From Boswellia sacra (lineage: Eukaryota > Streptophyta > Magnoliopsida > Sapindales > Burseraceae), in assembly GCA_013180625.2 (NCBI GenBank), contig SNVD02006192.1:179341-243340 (forward strand): a stretch of DNA of 64,000 bases, given 5' to 3'. The notes below the pieces were generated by a model. The model had not been told where the DNA came from. It worked only from the letters and a program-made list of their open reading frames with translations, and searched no databases. The position numbers and the translations under genes were made by a program. Numbering within the stretch: position 1 is the stretch's first letter; each line of letters begins with the position of its first letter. Below, piece by piece: positions 35,233 to 46,949 of the stretch.

Positions 35233-36157
35233 TAAATTAATTAATCCCTGTGTTTTTAATAATTAGCCAACATTTGAATATTAAGTAAAATAAATATTTT
35301 ATGTTTTTCGAATTAAATAATTTATCATATTTACTAAATATTCTTCACCTCTATTTTTTAATAGTTTACAAAAATTTGAATATAAGCAAGTTAAAATATA
35401 TATATATTTATTAATAGAATTTTTTAATAACTATATAATAAATATTGAATAATTAATATTAATTACATTATTGTAAAAAATTTTATTCATTACAACGTAG
35501 TCTTATATTATATTTTTTAACCCCGGATTATGGTTTGGGATTGAAACTCTAATGCACCAATTGGTTTATCATTTGTATTTTATTACTTTATCTTTATTAT
35601 TATTAATATTATTTATTGAACGCGACTTCATTCAGTGCTTATGGTCTTGTGGTTGTGTGCTAATTGACAAATACACGAGACTTGGGCTTGAGGCATCTCT
35701 ATGTTTAGGTTGGTATTGTTTTCCCAGGATGCATAGATTTAAAATATATTTAAATATTGCGTGTAAAATTAATCAAATTCAAAATTAAGTATAAACCAAT
35801 TTCTTCTAATCTAAATTCATATTTTATATTAACTTGGTTTTTATAGAAGTTTTATAATTTGGTTCCTAACCAATCAATGTCTATGTGTTATTGTAAATTT
35901 ATAGTTATGATTCGCAATCAAGTAAACTCAGATAAAAAAATTTAATTTAAAAATGAATTACTAATAAATCAACCCAATACGTTTATCAGTTTAATTTAGG
36001 ATTAGATTGACTGAATAGATCAAGATAACCACATACATTTATTATAAATAATCAAACTACATATATAACTTTTACAATTTAATACGTAATCGATTGAACT
36101 ACATAAAGAAGTTCTGTTACATTTAAATTACTTATCAATTAAATTTAGACATAGAAG

Positions 36158-37122
36158 TAGGGGTAGGCAATATTTTGGGTCGGGGCGGGTTTGGCGATAA
36201 CCGATCATACCCGAATATTCATCAGGTTTGATAAATTAGAACCGATTTCAGATATTTTTTTTGTACTACCTGAAGGGTATCTATAGGGTCGGGTCGGGTC
36301 GGGTGTATTGGGTATATCTGGTTGGGCTGGGCTTTTATTTTGATGCTATTTTGGGCTCGGCTTTCACAATCGACACTCGATATTAGTCCATTTTGAAAGA
36401 CATCGAGTGTCGGATGCATCGACACTTTCTCAATATGTCGAGTCTTGTCGGATTCACAACCGACACTCAATATCAGTTTATTTTCGAAGACATCGAGTGT
36501 CGGATGCATCATCTGACACTCGACACTTAAATGTCGAGTCGTGTCGGATTTACAACCGACACTCGATATCAGTCTGTTTTTGAAGACATTGCTCGACACT
36601 TACTCGACACTTACATGTTGAGTCGTGTCGGATTCACAACCGACACTCGATATCAGTCTATTTTAGACGACATCGAGTGTCGGACGTGTCGGATTCACAA
36701 TCGACACTCGATATCAGTCTATTTTCGAAGACATCAAGTGCCGTATGCATCATCCGGCACTTGACACTTACATGTCGAGTGGTGTCAGATTCATAACCGA
36801 CACTCGATAAGAGTCTATTTTCGAAGATATCGAGTATCCGACACTCGACACTTACATGTCGAGTCATATCGCGCTTTGTCGAGCGCGTTGAGTTTTGTCC
36901 AATTAACTTATGCCACGTGAAAAATTAAATTGTTTTTAATAAAAAATATTCGGGTTGGGTATCAATCGGGTTTATATAATTTTACCTGATTTTGGGTCGG
37001 GTAATATCGGGTACTCCAATTTTATAACCGATTTCGATTATTTTTTCTCTCTTACCCAATCACACCCGATTCGGGTCAGATAAACCCGATCGGGTCGGGT
37101 CGGGGAATTATGCCCATCTCTA
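36158..37122. mobile_element. Non-autonomous hAT-like element with an internal palindromic repeat array
   Basis: Ends TAGGGGTAGGCAATATT and (reverse-complemented) TAGAGATGGGCATAATT are imperfect inverted repeats of hAT type. The 8-bp duplication CATAGAAG is perfect on both sides (36150-36157, 37123-37130), and copy A holds the empty site at 16967-16974. Subterminal zones are rich in GGGTC. The middle (36360-36880) holds about six copies of a CGACACTCGATATCAGTC - ATCGAGTGTCGG hairpin-like unit. No transposase; long ORFs on both strands here are repeat artefacts. Confidence 0.88.
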
Positions 37123-38049
37123 CATAGAAGTATCTTATTTGTCGATGATCAAATCACTAATCGATCAAGCAAATTCAATTATAAATTTGATTGAGGATTA
37201 GTGGATTACGTTGACTCAAACAATAAGGTAAATATATAAAAATATCGTAATTAATCAACCTACATTAACAATTTTTTTTTTGAATTTGATTCATAATCAA
37301 TTAAACTGTATGTAAAATTTTTTATAAATAAATTACTAATAATTTAAACTTATTTATAGACATAATATTTTATTAGACAAAACTGTTGAGATATTATGAG
37401 CATTACTCGTAATCAATTAAGTGATTATAACAAATACCTATAGTGATAGTGAATTGTTGAGATACTATGATTAATATTTAGTCTTTGTGAATAATATAAA
37501 TAATTAAAATTAAACTCTATAATTAATATCATGTACATCATATAAATAATCAATCATTTCTCAATTCAAGCAAAAAAACTAAGATTTAAATTTCAATACT
37601 TCTATAAAATTTGCAAAAATATAGGATATAGAACTATTTATATTTTTTATGTTTTTGTTTTACAACATAAAGAAGTATCTTTGTGTAATGGAGATATATC
37701 AAGTAATTGAAGACTTCATTAACGAAAATAATTAAGTATAATTTTATTCATAATATTAAAATATTATTTGTATTTGTAATCAATGTAGTTATTAAAAAAA
37801 AAGAACATTAATTACAATAATTTGAAGTAGTTTTAAATAAAATTTAAAGATTACGTGTGATTACATAATCAAACAATTAAGATTAACATTAATATAATAA
37901 AATAATATATTAAACAAGTTGATTATGTTATTGTTTACTAAAAGAGTAAGTAGACATTTGGCTTGAAGCAGTGACAGTAGCGGGAAACCAAAAAAATTCC
38001 CAAATTGATAGAGGGAAATCCTGAGAACCAAAAACAAATCAATCGCAGT

Positions 38050-38300
38050 TCCCTTTCCTCACCACCTGATCCATCTTCTCCTCCATCTGTTTAAAGCCCC
38101 ACTATCATCGTCTCCTCTATCTGTTCATGGCAACACCAACGTCATCACCTCCATCTATTCAAGGCAACAATACCACCGTCTCCTCCCTCCCTTTCAAGCA
38201 CCAACATCGTTGTCTCCTCCATCTGCATAAAGCATCGCCACCATCATCTCTTCCATCTATTTGAAGTGCCGCCACCACCGTCTCCTTCATCTGTGTTGGT
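38050..38300 (+). repeat. Minisatellite of about 36 bp, copy B
   Basis: Partner of 18690-18940 with CTCCTCCATCTG and ACCACCGTCTCC words repeated about six times. Confidence 0.65.
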
Positions 38301-38760
38301 GATGTGGGTTTCCAATTTGGTTCTACATTTTTTTTCCTGGTAAAATTGTATACAACCTGATGGTGGACAATTTTGGAGTATTCATTATCAATGTTTGTTT
38401 GATAATTTTTCTGTTCTGTTTATGTGGATTTTGTTGACCCAGGTATGGCAACCCAAGAGGGGGGGTGAATTGGGTTTTTATTTTATCAAAACGGATTTAG
38501 AAAACTTTTCTTTAAAGATCAAAATTAGTTTACTCTTCCTTTGAGAATAGAGGTGAAGAAGATGAAAATAGAAGTTGTCTAAGATGCAATCAAGAGAATA
38601 GCAATAATGAACAATCACAAGTGCAAGTAAATGTAAAGAGGATAGGGATAGAGAGAGTGCAAACTCAATTTACGTGGTTCGGCAAACCTTGCCTACGTCC
38701 ACGGGCTCCTAGCTCCACAAGCTAGACTTTCTACTAAGTTGTAGAATTCTTTACAACTTG

Positions 38761-39017
38761 CTTGATGAACGACCTCACCAAGACTTTTTCCTTCAACCCT
38801 TGATAACACCACACCAAGAGTTCTTCTTGATGAACAACCTCACCAAGGCAACTTCCTTCAACCCTTGATAACACCACACCAAGAGTTCTTCTTGATGAAC
38901 AACCTCACCAAGGCAACTTCCTTCAACTCTTGATAACACCACACCAAGAGTTCTTCTTGATAAAACCTCACCAAGGCAACTTCTTTTAACTCTTGATAAC
39001 ACTACACCAAGAGTTCT
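38761..39017. repeat. 65-bp tandem repeat, four units
   Basis: Units start at 38761, 38826, 38891 and 38956 with CTTGATGAAC and end AAGAGTTCTT; the last is degenerate and 62 bp. Confidence 0.92.
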
Positions 39018-39329
39018 CTCAAGGATAACTTTTATCCTTTACAAGAAGATCTCACTCTCACCACAATACAAGAACAAAGAAAATTTTTATAACAAAAGTA
39101 CAACTCTCTTCAAAGAGTAGATAAAGAATATAAGAGCTCTCTAAACTTGATATTTCTCTTGTTTTTTGCTTGATAGATGCTTCTCTTGCTCTTGCTGAAT
39201 GCATGGGAGAAGGGCTCCTTTTATAGGCAAATATGATGGACTTAATCAAGTGAAGACACCAACTCCAAATTTTCTACCCACCATAAAAACCGAAATCTTG
39301 TCTGCCGTTTTTATCAATGTTCTGCTTGA

Positions 39330-39985
39330 AATTTGAAAATCTATAAAACATAAAAGATCTGCAAAATTGAATGAGCTTTCCAACTCATCAAGAACCAAGT
39401 CATTTGATATCTGTAGCTCAAGATATGGCCAAAACACCATTCGGTGCTCATGTGACTTGATTTTTCTTCCTTGTGCCGATCCACCGACTTTCATGTGTAT
39501 TATGTCAGCCTTCCATTTGAAATTTGAATTTCTTCAAACAATATGAAATGTGCTCCATTGAATCATCTTTCCAATGTCATAATAATCAAGTCATTTGGAT
39601 ATCTCTAGCTCACGATATGGACAAAATATCATTCAGTGCTCATATGAGTTGATTTTTCTTCTCTGTGTCAGTCCACCGAATTGCATGTCAATTATGTCGG
39701 CCTTCCATTTGAAATTTGAATTTCTTCAAAACATATGAAATATGCCTCATTAAGTCCTCTTTCCAATGCCATAAGAATCAAGTCATTTTGATATTTCTAG
39801 CTCAAGATATGTCCAAAAGAGTATTTAGTGCTCATGTCAGCTGCTTCGCTTTATCTTTCAACTTGCATGATGATTTGGACAACCTTGCACTTGAAATTTG
39901 AATTTCTTTAAAACATATGAAATGTTATAAATTGAGTAAGCTTTCCAAAGGCTTAAGAATCATGTCATTTGGACATCTATAGAGA
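39330..39985. repeat. Degenerate tandem repeat of about 180-200 bp, three to four units
   Basis: The phrase CAAGTCATTTGGATATCT followed by AGCTCAAGATATGG recurs at about 39396, 39597, 39779 and (as CATGTCATTTGG) 39962; between them CATTTGAAATTTGAATTTCT also repeats. Confidence 0.8.
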
Positions 39986-41000
39986 TATATATGACCAATT
40001 TGATTGAATATTATTTAAGTGTCACATTCCTTGAGTCAAACCTTGTTCTTAAACTTTGGTGCCTTTAACATGTAGTCTTCTCCTTAGCTTCAACACTTCA
40101 TTTTAATAAGCCTCTTCTTGATTTTACAATTATTTCAATAATCTTATTCTTGCACATAAATAAACATATTAGTAAATCTCAATGAATCAATGTGTATTGT
40201 TATCATCAAAATTATTATGTAGCCTTAGGGCTAACAGGTTTCTCCAAATCAATCGGAGTATTCATTATTCTATTGCGATTTTGTAGTTGGCCAGGTACTC
40301 CAAGAAAAGAAATACATGTCCCATAAGAGTAAAAACATATTTATCAAATATCTGCAGCGTATGATTGGATATTTTGTAAGTTTTTGTTGTCCTCTAATTG
40401 CTTTCTCAATTTGTTTAACTTACGTGTACATTTTGAGCTTTATTGTCAAATAAGAGCTTCCAGCTTCCCGCTACAATTATAGGAAACAATGATACATCTT
40501 CACTTGTGATTCAAATATAAACTTTAAAAATTAATATACAATTGGATCCTTTGAATGAATGCAAGCAGCAAGTGTGATCAGTTCTTTCTACTGCACTAGA
40601 AGAACCATTTTATTAGATTTCTACAATAGGAATTGCTAATAAGCTGATACTCTCTCTTCATGATATGTAAATACTCCTAATGATATTATTCTCATGACTT
40701 TTGTTCTGCATATTGTTTTGTGTGTGTAATAATCTAAATGGTACTTGTAGACAGGGATATATACTTTACTAGGTAGGCATTCATTCATTCTGCAAGGACA
40801 TTTTCTAGGTTTCCTGGTTGCCATCTCTCTTATTGGCATTGAAGCCTACAATTATATAATTGTGTAATTTTTTATTTGACTGAATTTACCTTTTTATGGA
40901 TAAAAATTGAAAAACAAATAAAAATGTTGTAACTACACTACAAGAAAGTAAGCTATATACTGTAGCATTATACGGCGGTTTTTAGAGAACGCCTTAAATA

Positions 41001-42030
41001 GTGAGCATGCATCACTATACACGGCTGTTACATAAACCGCCGTTTAAGGGCCTAAAAATCCCCAAAGACTTTTACCCGAATATGGCCTTATCTCCTAATT
41101 CCTTTCTCGCCTCTTCCCTCAAGCTTCCCCCCAATTGCAAGAACCCTCATTTTCTCACAAAATCTTGCTTCTCAATCACTTTGTAGTGCAAATTTTTCCA
41201 TTTTTCTCAATTGATTCACTTTTAAAATGCTTCTCTCTTGGCTCTCTCCTCTCATTCTCACTCTCTTGGTCTCAGGCATGCTTCCCTTTCACTCTCTCTA
41301 TGCACTTGTTTCCATTGCAATTGTTCTAAGTTTGCTTTATCTTAGGAAGCAAGAAGTCAATTTTCTCCTGCAGTTAATTAGTTTTTCATTGCCACAGTTT
41401 AGTAAGTTGAGTAGATCTCGCGGTCAACTACAACCGTGGCGATTTGCCAGTCCTGTATCGATTTGGGTAAGTGGATTTTCAAGTATTTAATTAATGGCTT
41501 CTATAATTTTCTACAGTTTGTTGTTGTCAATGGAATGATATGGCTACCGATTGGCATTTGGGTTCTGCATTTGAACAACACGTGAAAATCATTGTTTCTT
41601 GAGATTTTATTTTCTGGGTATGTCTTGATTTCGATGATATTGCTTAAACATTTGTGGAAGATTTTGTGGGTACTCAGATTTCGAAATGGACATTTCATAA
41701 ACTTTCTCAATTTGGTTGAATCGTGCTGTAATGTTTTAAGTTTCTTAGTCTTACATTGTTGCTTGTTATATACATCATGCTTTTGAGTTTGGTTTATACT
41801 AGTTGAATTGGGTCTATCGGCTAGATTTGATTTTGGTTTTGGTTTTGATTGAAGTTAAAAATATCCTTACTTTAGTCCTTCGCAGAGAGAAACTGATAAA
41901 GTTAGCCAAAAGTGAAGTGAATAACTGCAGCGCCAGCATCAGACCCTTTTGTTTCCATCCTTGTAAGCTTCTGAATCCTTATTTTCTTAGCTCTATTTTG
42001 TTACTGATTTGTAGTGGGTTCAAGTTTTGA
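41001..42030 (+). pseudogene. Unidentified, possibly captured, 5' segment of the Pack-CACTA
   Basis: From about 41083 (MALSPNSFLASSLKLPPNCK) a Ser/Pro-rich, acid-poor stretch resembles a chloroplast transit peptide and ends at a TAG about 100 bp on. Next an ORF at 41227-41490 starts with a strongly hydrophobic MLLSWLSPLILTLLVSGMLP, and further short open pieces run to 42030. I do not recognise the source gene(s). The GC and pyrimidine content differs from the AT-rich surroundings, which fits captured genic DNA. Confidence 0.35.
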
Positions 42031-42862
42031 GTTGTAAACACCTGAAACAAAATATAAAGATTGTTTTTTTATACGCGTGAAAGCAAGAATGCCAACAAAA
42101 AGAAAATACTTATCCCAACAAGCTATTACTTACATAGATACTGACTAAGAGAACTAGCTAGGCTAGGTAGTGATGAGTAAATAAGAATTAATTTAAGCAT
42201 ATACTTGTCAGTTTCTCTTTCATTTATTCTCTCATGGCCAGAATGAGACAAGTGCCCACTATGCAGAAGTTTGTTATTCAAAATTACAATCTTTTATCTT
42301 TGGCATCTCTTCGGAAGCTTTCTGATCACCCAAGTTTTCAGTAGTTTCACTGCCTTTCTCACCGAAGTCTGGTTCTAAATTTAAAAGTTGAAAATCGTGC
42401 AAGTTTATAGTGAGATTTGAGTCAATTAAGAAACTCTCCTTTTTAACGTGTAAAAAAAAATTGATATTCATTGAGCACAACAGTAACAAAAAAACCACAT
42501 GAAGATGCCAACTTTAGTGATTGATTTTTAATAAATAAATTGCTCTAAGACAACAAACAGTCTTTTGAAACCATGAACCCTACAATTGTACAAATTTGCA
42601 CAGGGAAATAGCTAAGGCATTGCATCAGATATTACTTTACAATTCATATATGCTCTAAATTCAGTAACAAAGGGAAATAATGTATATATATGCTCTAAAA
42701 TCAATTTTGTTTTGAACCCCCAAGGTACTTATAACCTGAAATACAAGGAAAAAATAATAACTTAAAAAAGTCTTGGAGCCATCCAACTTTACAGATAAGA
42801 TAGAAAACCCCTAAGCAAGCTACATTAACCACTAAATCTTGTAAACCAAAAACAGAATTTAC

Positions 42863-43262
42863 CTCCTCATCCTTATTAGAGAGGGTTGGCAGTTCAATAT
42901 GAATTTGAGAGGCATGCAAGGTGAATAAAGAACCAGCTAATGTTGCAGAGTTCTTTATCACACAAGCGACATCATTTCCTTTAACTTCAGAAACCTGCCC
43001 AACTCCAATTAAAACTTATCACTTATGCATGACCAACAACAAGGTTATCTAGAGTGATGCGCAGAAATATTTTCACACATAGTAATTAATTTAACACATT
43101 GTATTGACTTGGAAACAACAGTCAGACAACTGAAACAAAGAGTCATATCCAAGGACCTTAGCCATACAGGCTGTGCTTCTCTTACCTCCAGCCAGATAGA
43201 GGTAGTCTCACTTCCACTAAACAAGTATTGACCAATGAAAATGTGTCTCCCTTTTTGACAGC
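42863..43262 (-). pseudogene. Captured pyruvate kinase fragment (two exons, antisense)
   Basis: On the minus strand, exon 43262-43186 reads AVKKGDT then, after a 1-base deletion, IFIGQYLFSGSETTSIWLE. It is spliced (GT-AG intron 43185-42995) to exon 42994-42863, [20 protein letters not shown] then [18 protein letters not shown]. This matches the B-domain/start-of-A-domain segment of a plant cytosolic-type pyruvate kinase. Catalytic metal and substrate residues lie outside the fragment. It is opposite in direction to the other cargo. Source gene recognised from memory of the family, fairly sure. Confidence 0.72.
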
Positions 43263-43612
43263 CTGTAAAACCCAAAAAAAGAGGCTTCATTTGTCAATAC
43301 ACAGCACAAAAACTAAGCATAATGGATAACACAACAATATGACCATGCAATTAGAGAATCCATCAAATCAAGTGAGAAAACCGATAATTCTAAGCATGTG
43401 AAAAGATATAACCATTTAGCTTCTTTAGGGTCATATCATCTGGTGTAACCATCCATAATCACCCCAATTGGCTGGCCCTAAGGGAATTAGAACCCTTGAC
43501 CTCAATTAGGTCCATTGCTACTTACTAGTAAGCCCAACCCTTGGGGTTATAACCTACATGCTGCGTTGTAACATTCAGTTTTACGTTTTCATAATTCTAT
43601 ACTTTTTTATAG

Positions 43613-45146
43613 CCTACGGTAGCTGCAATAGAAGTAGGGAAAGACATTTGTTTGGCCAATAAGGAGACCATGATTGCTGGTGGTCCTTTTGTCCTTCCTC
43701 TTGCTTGCAAGCATAACATAAAAATTCTTTCGGCTGATTCAGAACATTCTACCATTTTTCAGGTATGAAAGTATTTGTTGATTACAGTTTATCCAACAAA
43801 TTTTATGTAAATCTTAGATACTTAATTGTACATTTATTGATTTCTTATCGGCAATTCTGCATTTACGTATTTGGCTAGGTAAATTTTCTTTCTAGCTGTT
43901 GCATGATTATTTCATTTTCACCCTTCTATTCCTTTCATGCGCACTGCAGAAAAGTTAAAAAAATCTCTTCTTTCTTCAGTGTATTCAGGGCTTGCTGGAG
44001 GTTGCTCTTCGGCGGATTATTTTAACTGCATCTGGTGGGGCTTTCAGGTATAAATATTGATTTTCTGTTACATTGTTAAGCTTGGAAGTTGACATCTACA
44101 TGGGTATATGTACTGTACAAAAATTGGGTTTCTTTTTTATTATCTTATATATATTTGTCTAGTTTAGCTTAATTTTACGAACTGTACGTATCGTTCTATT
44201 GCTTATATATCGGTATATTAATGTAATGAATGGTTATTCGATCTGATTCACTTATTTTAATGGCTAATATGTTCATTTGTCACCAACAGGGATTGGCCAG
44301 TTGATAAATTGAAAGAAGTTAAAGTGGCTGATGCTTTAAAGCATCCTAACTGGAATATGGGGAAAAAGATTACTGTAGATTCTGCTACCCTTTTCAATAA
44401 GGTTTGCATTAATCTAATGTCCCCATTCTATGCTGAAAGCACTGTGGTTTATGTCGAGTCAATGCTACTAAGACACGAGCTAAGTTGTTTAACTATTTGG
44501 CAGGGTTTAGAAGTTATTGAAGCTCATTATCTATATGAAGCTAAATATGATGATATTGAAATAGTTATCCATCCACAATCTATCATACATTCAATGGTTG
44601 AAACACAGTCTTACTCTATCCTGAAGTCACATGTTAGTTTGTAGCAACAATACCATTAAAATGACAAACTTGAACCGTAATCTTGTTAGATATTCTAATC
44701 TTGTCTTTTTTTTTTGTATTATTCTTTTCAGGACTCTTCTGTTCTTGCTCAGTTGGGATGGCCAGATGTGCGTTTGCCAATCCTTTACACAATTTCATGG
44801 CCGGACAGAATTTACTGCTCTGAAATAACATGGCCTCGCCTTGATCTTTGCAAGTAATTGCTCTTTTCCCTGTCATATTGTGGTTTCAATACTTGTTATT
44901 TCCTCTAAACAAATATAAATTATGTATGGATTAAGTGAAATGTTAAATATTCATCATCAGTTTTTTCACATGTGACTAAAATTGAATTGGGTGATTCAGG
45001 CTTGGTTCATTAACATTCAAGGCTTCTGACAATGTAAAATATCCATCAATGGATCTTTCTTATGCCGCTGGACAGGCTGGAGGCACCATGACTGGAGTTC
45101 TTAGTACAGCAAATGAGAAAGCAGTAGAAATGTTCATTGATGAAAA
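43613..45146 (+). pseudogene. DXR: Captured DXR fragment (1-deoxy-D-xylulose 5-phosphate reductoisomerase), six exons
   Basis: Exons 43613-43762 ([19 protein letters not shown]), 43980-44047, 44290-44401 ([19 protein letters not shown]), 44504-44608 ([10 protein letters not shown]), 44732-44853 ([18 protein letters not shown]) and 45000-45146 ([20 protein letters not shown]) give the middle of the plastid MEP-pathway enzyme in order. The metal-binding ADSEHSTIF and NKGLEVIEA segments are included. Missing are the transit peptide, the NADPH-binding N-terminal domain and the C-terminal helical domain. The donor after exon 4 reads CAG|TCTTAC, a lost GT. Several normally fixed residues differ (GLLEV for GLPEG). 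Intron 44402-44503 happens to be open, making one long false ORF. No functional enzyme is possible. Confidence 0.93.
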
Positions 45147-45874
45147 GTATGTGTTTTTTTTCTTGATATCTCTTGATAGAAAATTCTGATTCTGAACCTT
45201 AAGACTTATCTGGACAAGTTTGTTTTCCGGTCTGAGTTTAACCTTAGTGAGATTTTTAACAGCCTGACTCTTAAAAATAAAAATAAAAATAAAAATAAAA
45301 GAGGGGTCATTTGTAAAAAAAAAAATAATTTTTGAATTTCTTTTATCATATGTTTCATTTTTTTTTTTTTTTGTAAATAGGTCCCAGATGCTTCAAGTGG
45401 ACACCATAGTTGTTTCCAATTTGATAGTCATGGAACAAACAACATCATAGATCGTGAATTAAACTAAGAGAACGAATAGGTATATAAATTAAATTAAACA
45501 ATTTGTTTCACAATATATAATGTCACTTAATGATTATGCTCTTGGTGCAAATTGATTCTTGCAGGTTACTTACCAAGTTGGAAGTTGTTTACCAAGTTGC
45601 AACTTTACCAAGTTTTGTGCAAATTTACTTATCAGATGATTAAACTATGTGAAGGTTGTTGAACTATCTAACTGACATGTTGTTTAACTGTTTGATTATA
45701 ACATGTTGAATAGTGTGGATGATGATTGCGTTATATTGGTTTTCTTGGATTATGATTGAACCATTACATCAGATATTTTTGTATTTGATTTGATTTCATT
45801 ATATTCATTAAATGAATGATTACAAAATTATATCAAAACATTTTTCTAAGACAGGTTAATTATTTTGTAAACAG

Positions 45875-46582
45875 CGAATAAATATCTTTATTCCTTTGTG
45901 GAGTCAGTACCATACAAATACATAGTCATATTTACTCTCTTCCAGTTTGTAAATTTTCTGGCTTGCTTTGGTGTTAAATGGATTCCTGTAGCTGGAATCT
46001 TGTTCCCATTGCCATTCTTCTTTCTCATAAGCATTCGTCAGCATCTCCTTCCCAAGGTGTTTCCTCCTCATCACTTGTGGGAACTTGATGTAGCTGAATA
46101 TGATGAAATCACTGGTGCTCCACGACGCTCTCTTAGCCTCTCCTTCAATGTACAAAATACTTTATTTTCTTCTTTAATATTGAATATGCTATCGATGAAA
46201 TCACAATGCTCAAATGAATATGACATGTTTTCACGAGGAGAAGGATATTTCTAATTCTCGAACGGAGGAAAGTGGAGAGGAAATATGTGATGCAGAGATA
46301 TTGGATGTGCTAATAACCAGTCGAGGAGAATTGAAGCTCAGAAGTTTAAGCTTCAATGAAGACAAACATAGTCAGGTAAATATGCATGGCTTCTTTATAT
46401 CTTTCTACAGATCACTTAAAGATCGAGTCCTATGGAAGAAGACTGTTCATGTTTTATGCACAATTATTTTTGTGCACTCAATTAAAAGGCATATGCAATG
46501 AAATTTCGTAGATACTTATAAATAGCTTTTTGCATTTTGTTTTCCCCAGGTCTATCAAGATGATTCTTCAGAAGCAGAATAA
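45875..46582 (+). pseudogene. BOR: Captured C-terminal fragment of a BOR-type borate exporter
   Basis: Exon 45875-46149 reads [68 protein letters not shown], the last transmembrane segments and start of the tail of plant BOR (anion-exchanger family) proteins. Exons about 46238-46375 (AEILDVLITSRGELKLRSLS, EDKHSQ) and 46550-46582 (VYQDDSSEAE, stop) complete the cytosolic C-terminus. The acceptor before 46238 is a poor ACGAG. BOR proteins export borate from plasma membrane; only about the last quarter is here. Confidence 0.88.
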
Positions 46583-46672
46583 GAGATAAATATTTAGATA
46601 AGGAAAAAGTTGTCATAACAATAGTGGTAGTTTCTTTAGTTCGAAGAACTGGCGTTTGAAGGATGCCAGTGT

Positions 46673-46853
46673 CTTCTTGTTAATAGGCATGCAGCTGAAA
46701 TCTTCTTGTCTGTCATTGTATCATCATTATTCTCGTTGTATTCAGCTGCTCTTGTTGGACGTCTTGTTGGATTAGAACCAAGTTTGACAATATCAATTCT
46801 ACCTGGATGTATAACTGTTGCATTAGCCCTCAGTATTGTTTCATTGTTTGAAG
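46673..46853 (+). pseudogene. PLGG1: Captured PLGG1 fragment (plastidal glycolate/glycerate translocator, LrgB domain)
   Basis: A single exon-like stretch reads NRHAAEIFLSVIVSSLFSLY, ALVGRLVGLEPSLTISILP, CITVALALSIVSLFEG and ends with a proper GT donor at 46854. This is the start of the LrgB domain of PLGG1, the chloroplast inner-envelope carrier in photorespiration. The normally conserved PRCITVALA reads PGCITVALA. It starts only about 90 bp after the BOR stop, so the two fragments were joined inside the transposon. Confidence 0.88.
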
Positions 46854-46949
46854 GTACAATACTTTATGTACTCTGCACTTACAGGCTTTCCATCCTTTCT
46901 CCAATACTATAACGAAATATAAAAGGACAAAGCAAGATGCAATAGTTGG

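Larger units (their letters stand above)
35233..38431. other. Copy B: AT-rich non-coding left arm of the CACTA
   Basis: Non-coding partner of 16012-19100, interrupted by a hAT element at 36158-37122. Confidence 0.75.
38432..40236. mobile_element. LTR-like element (possible solo LTR) with two tandem arrays
   Basis: 1805 bp running from TGTTGACCC to GGGCTAACA (short inverted ends, TG...CA) with flanks GATTT (38427-38431) and GGTTT (40237-40241), a possible 5-bp TSD with one change. It is not found in copy A. Inside are the words TTTACGTGGTTCGGC and CCTACGTCCACGG (about 38670-38705), which I recall as recurrent in plant retroelements, a 65-bp tandem array and a roughly 190-bp tandem array. No ORF. 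A complete non-autonomous element is the alternative. Confidence 0.55.

Noticed and set aside
36222..36867. Overlapping ORFs on both strands, and a CRISPR-like look of regular repeats
   Set aside because: They arise from the palindromic repeat array inside a hAT element; the repeats are degenerate, irregularly spaced and in a plant genome.
38793..39002. Repetitive 69-codon minus-strand ORF
   Set aside because: Translation of the 65-bp tandem array, no coding evidence.
41083..41186. Transit peptide of DXR at the start of the Pack-CACTA
   Set aside because: It looks transit-peptide-like but does not match the DXR N-terminus as I know it, and is separated from the DXR exons by the antisense pyruvate kinase piece.
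44309..44644. ORF of 111 codons as a real gene
   Set aside because: It is two DXR exons read through an intron that happens to lack stops.
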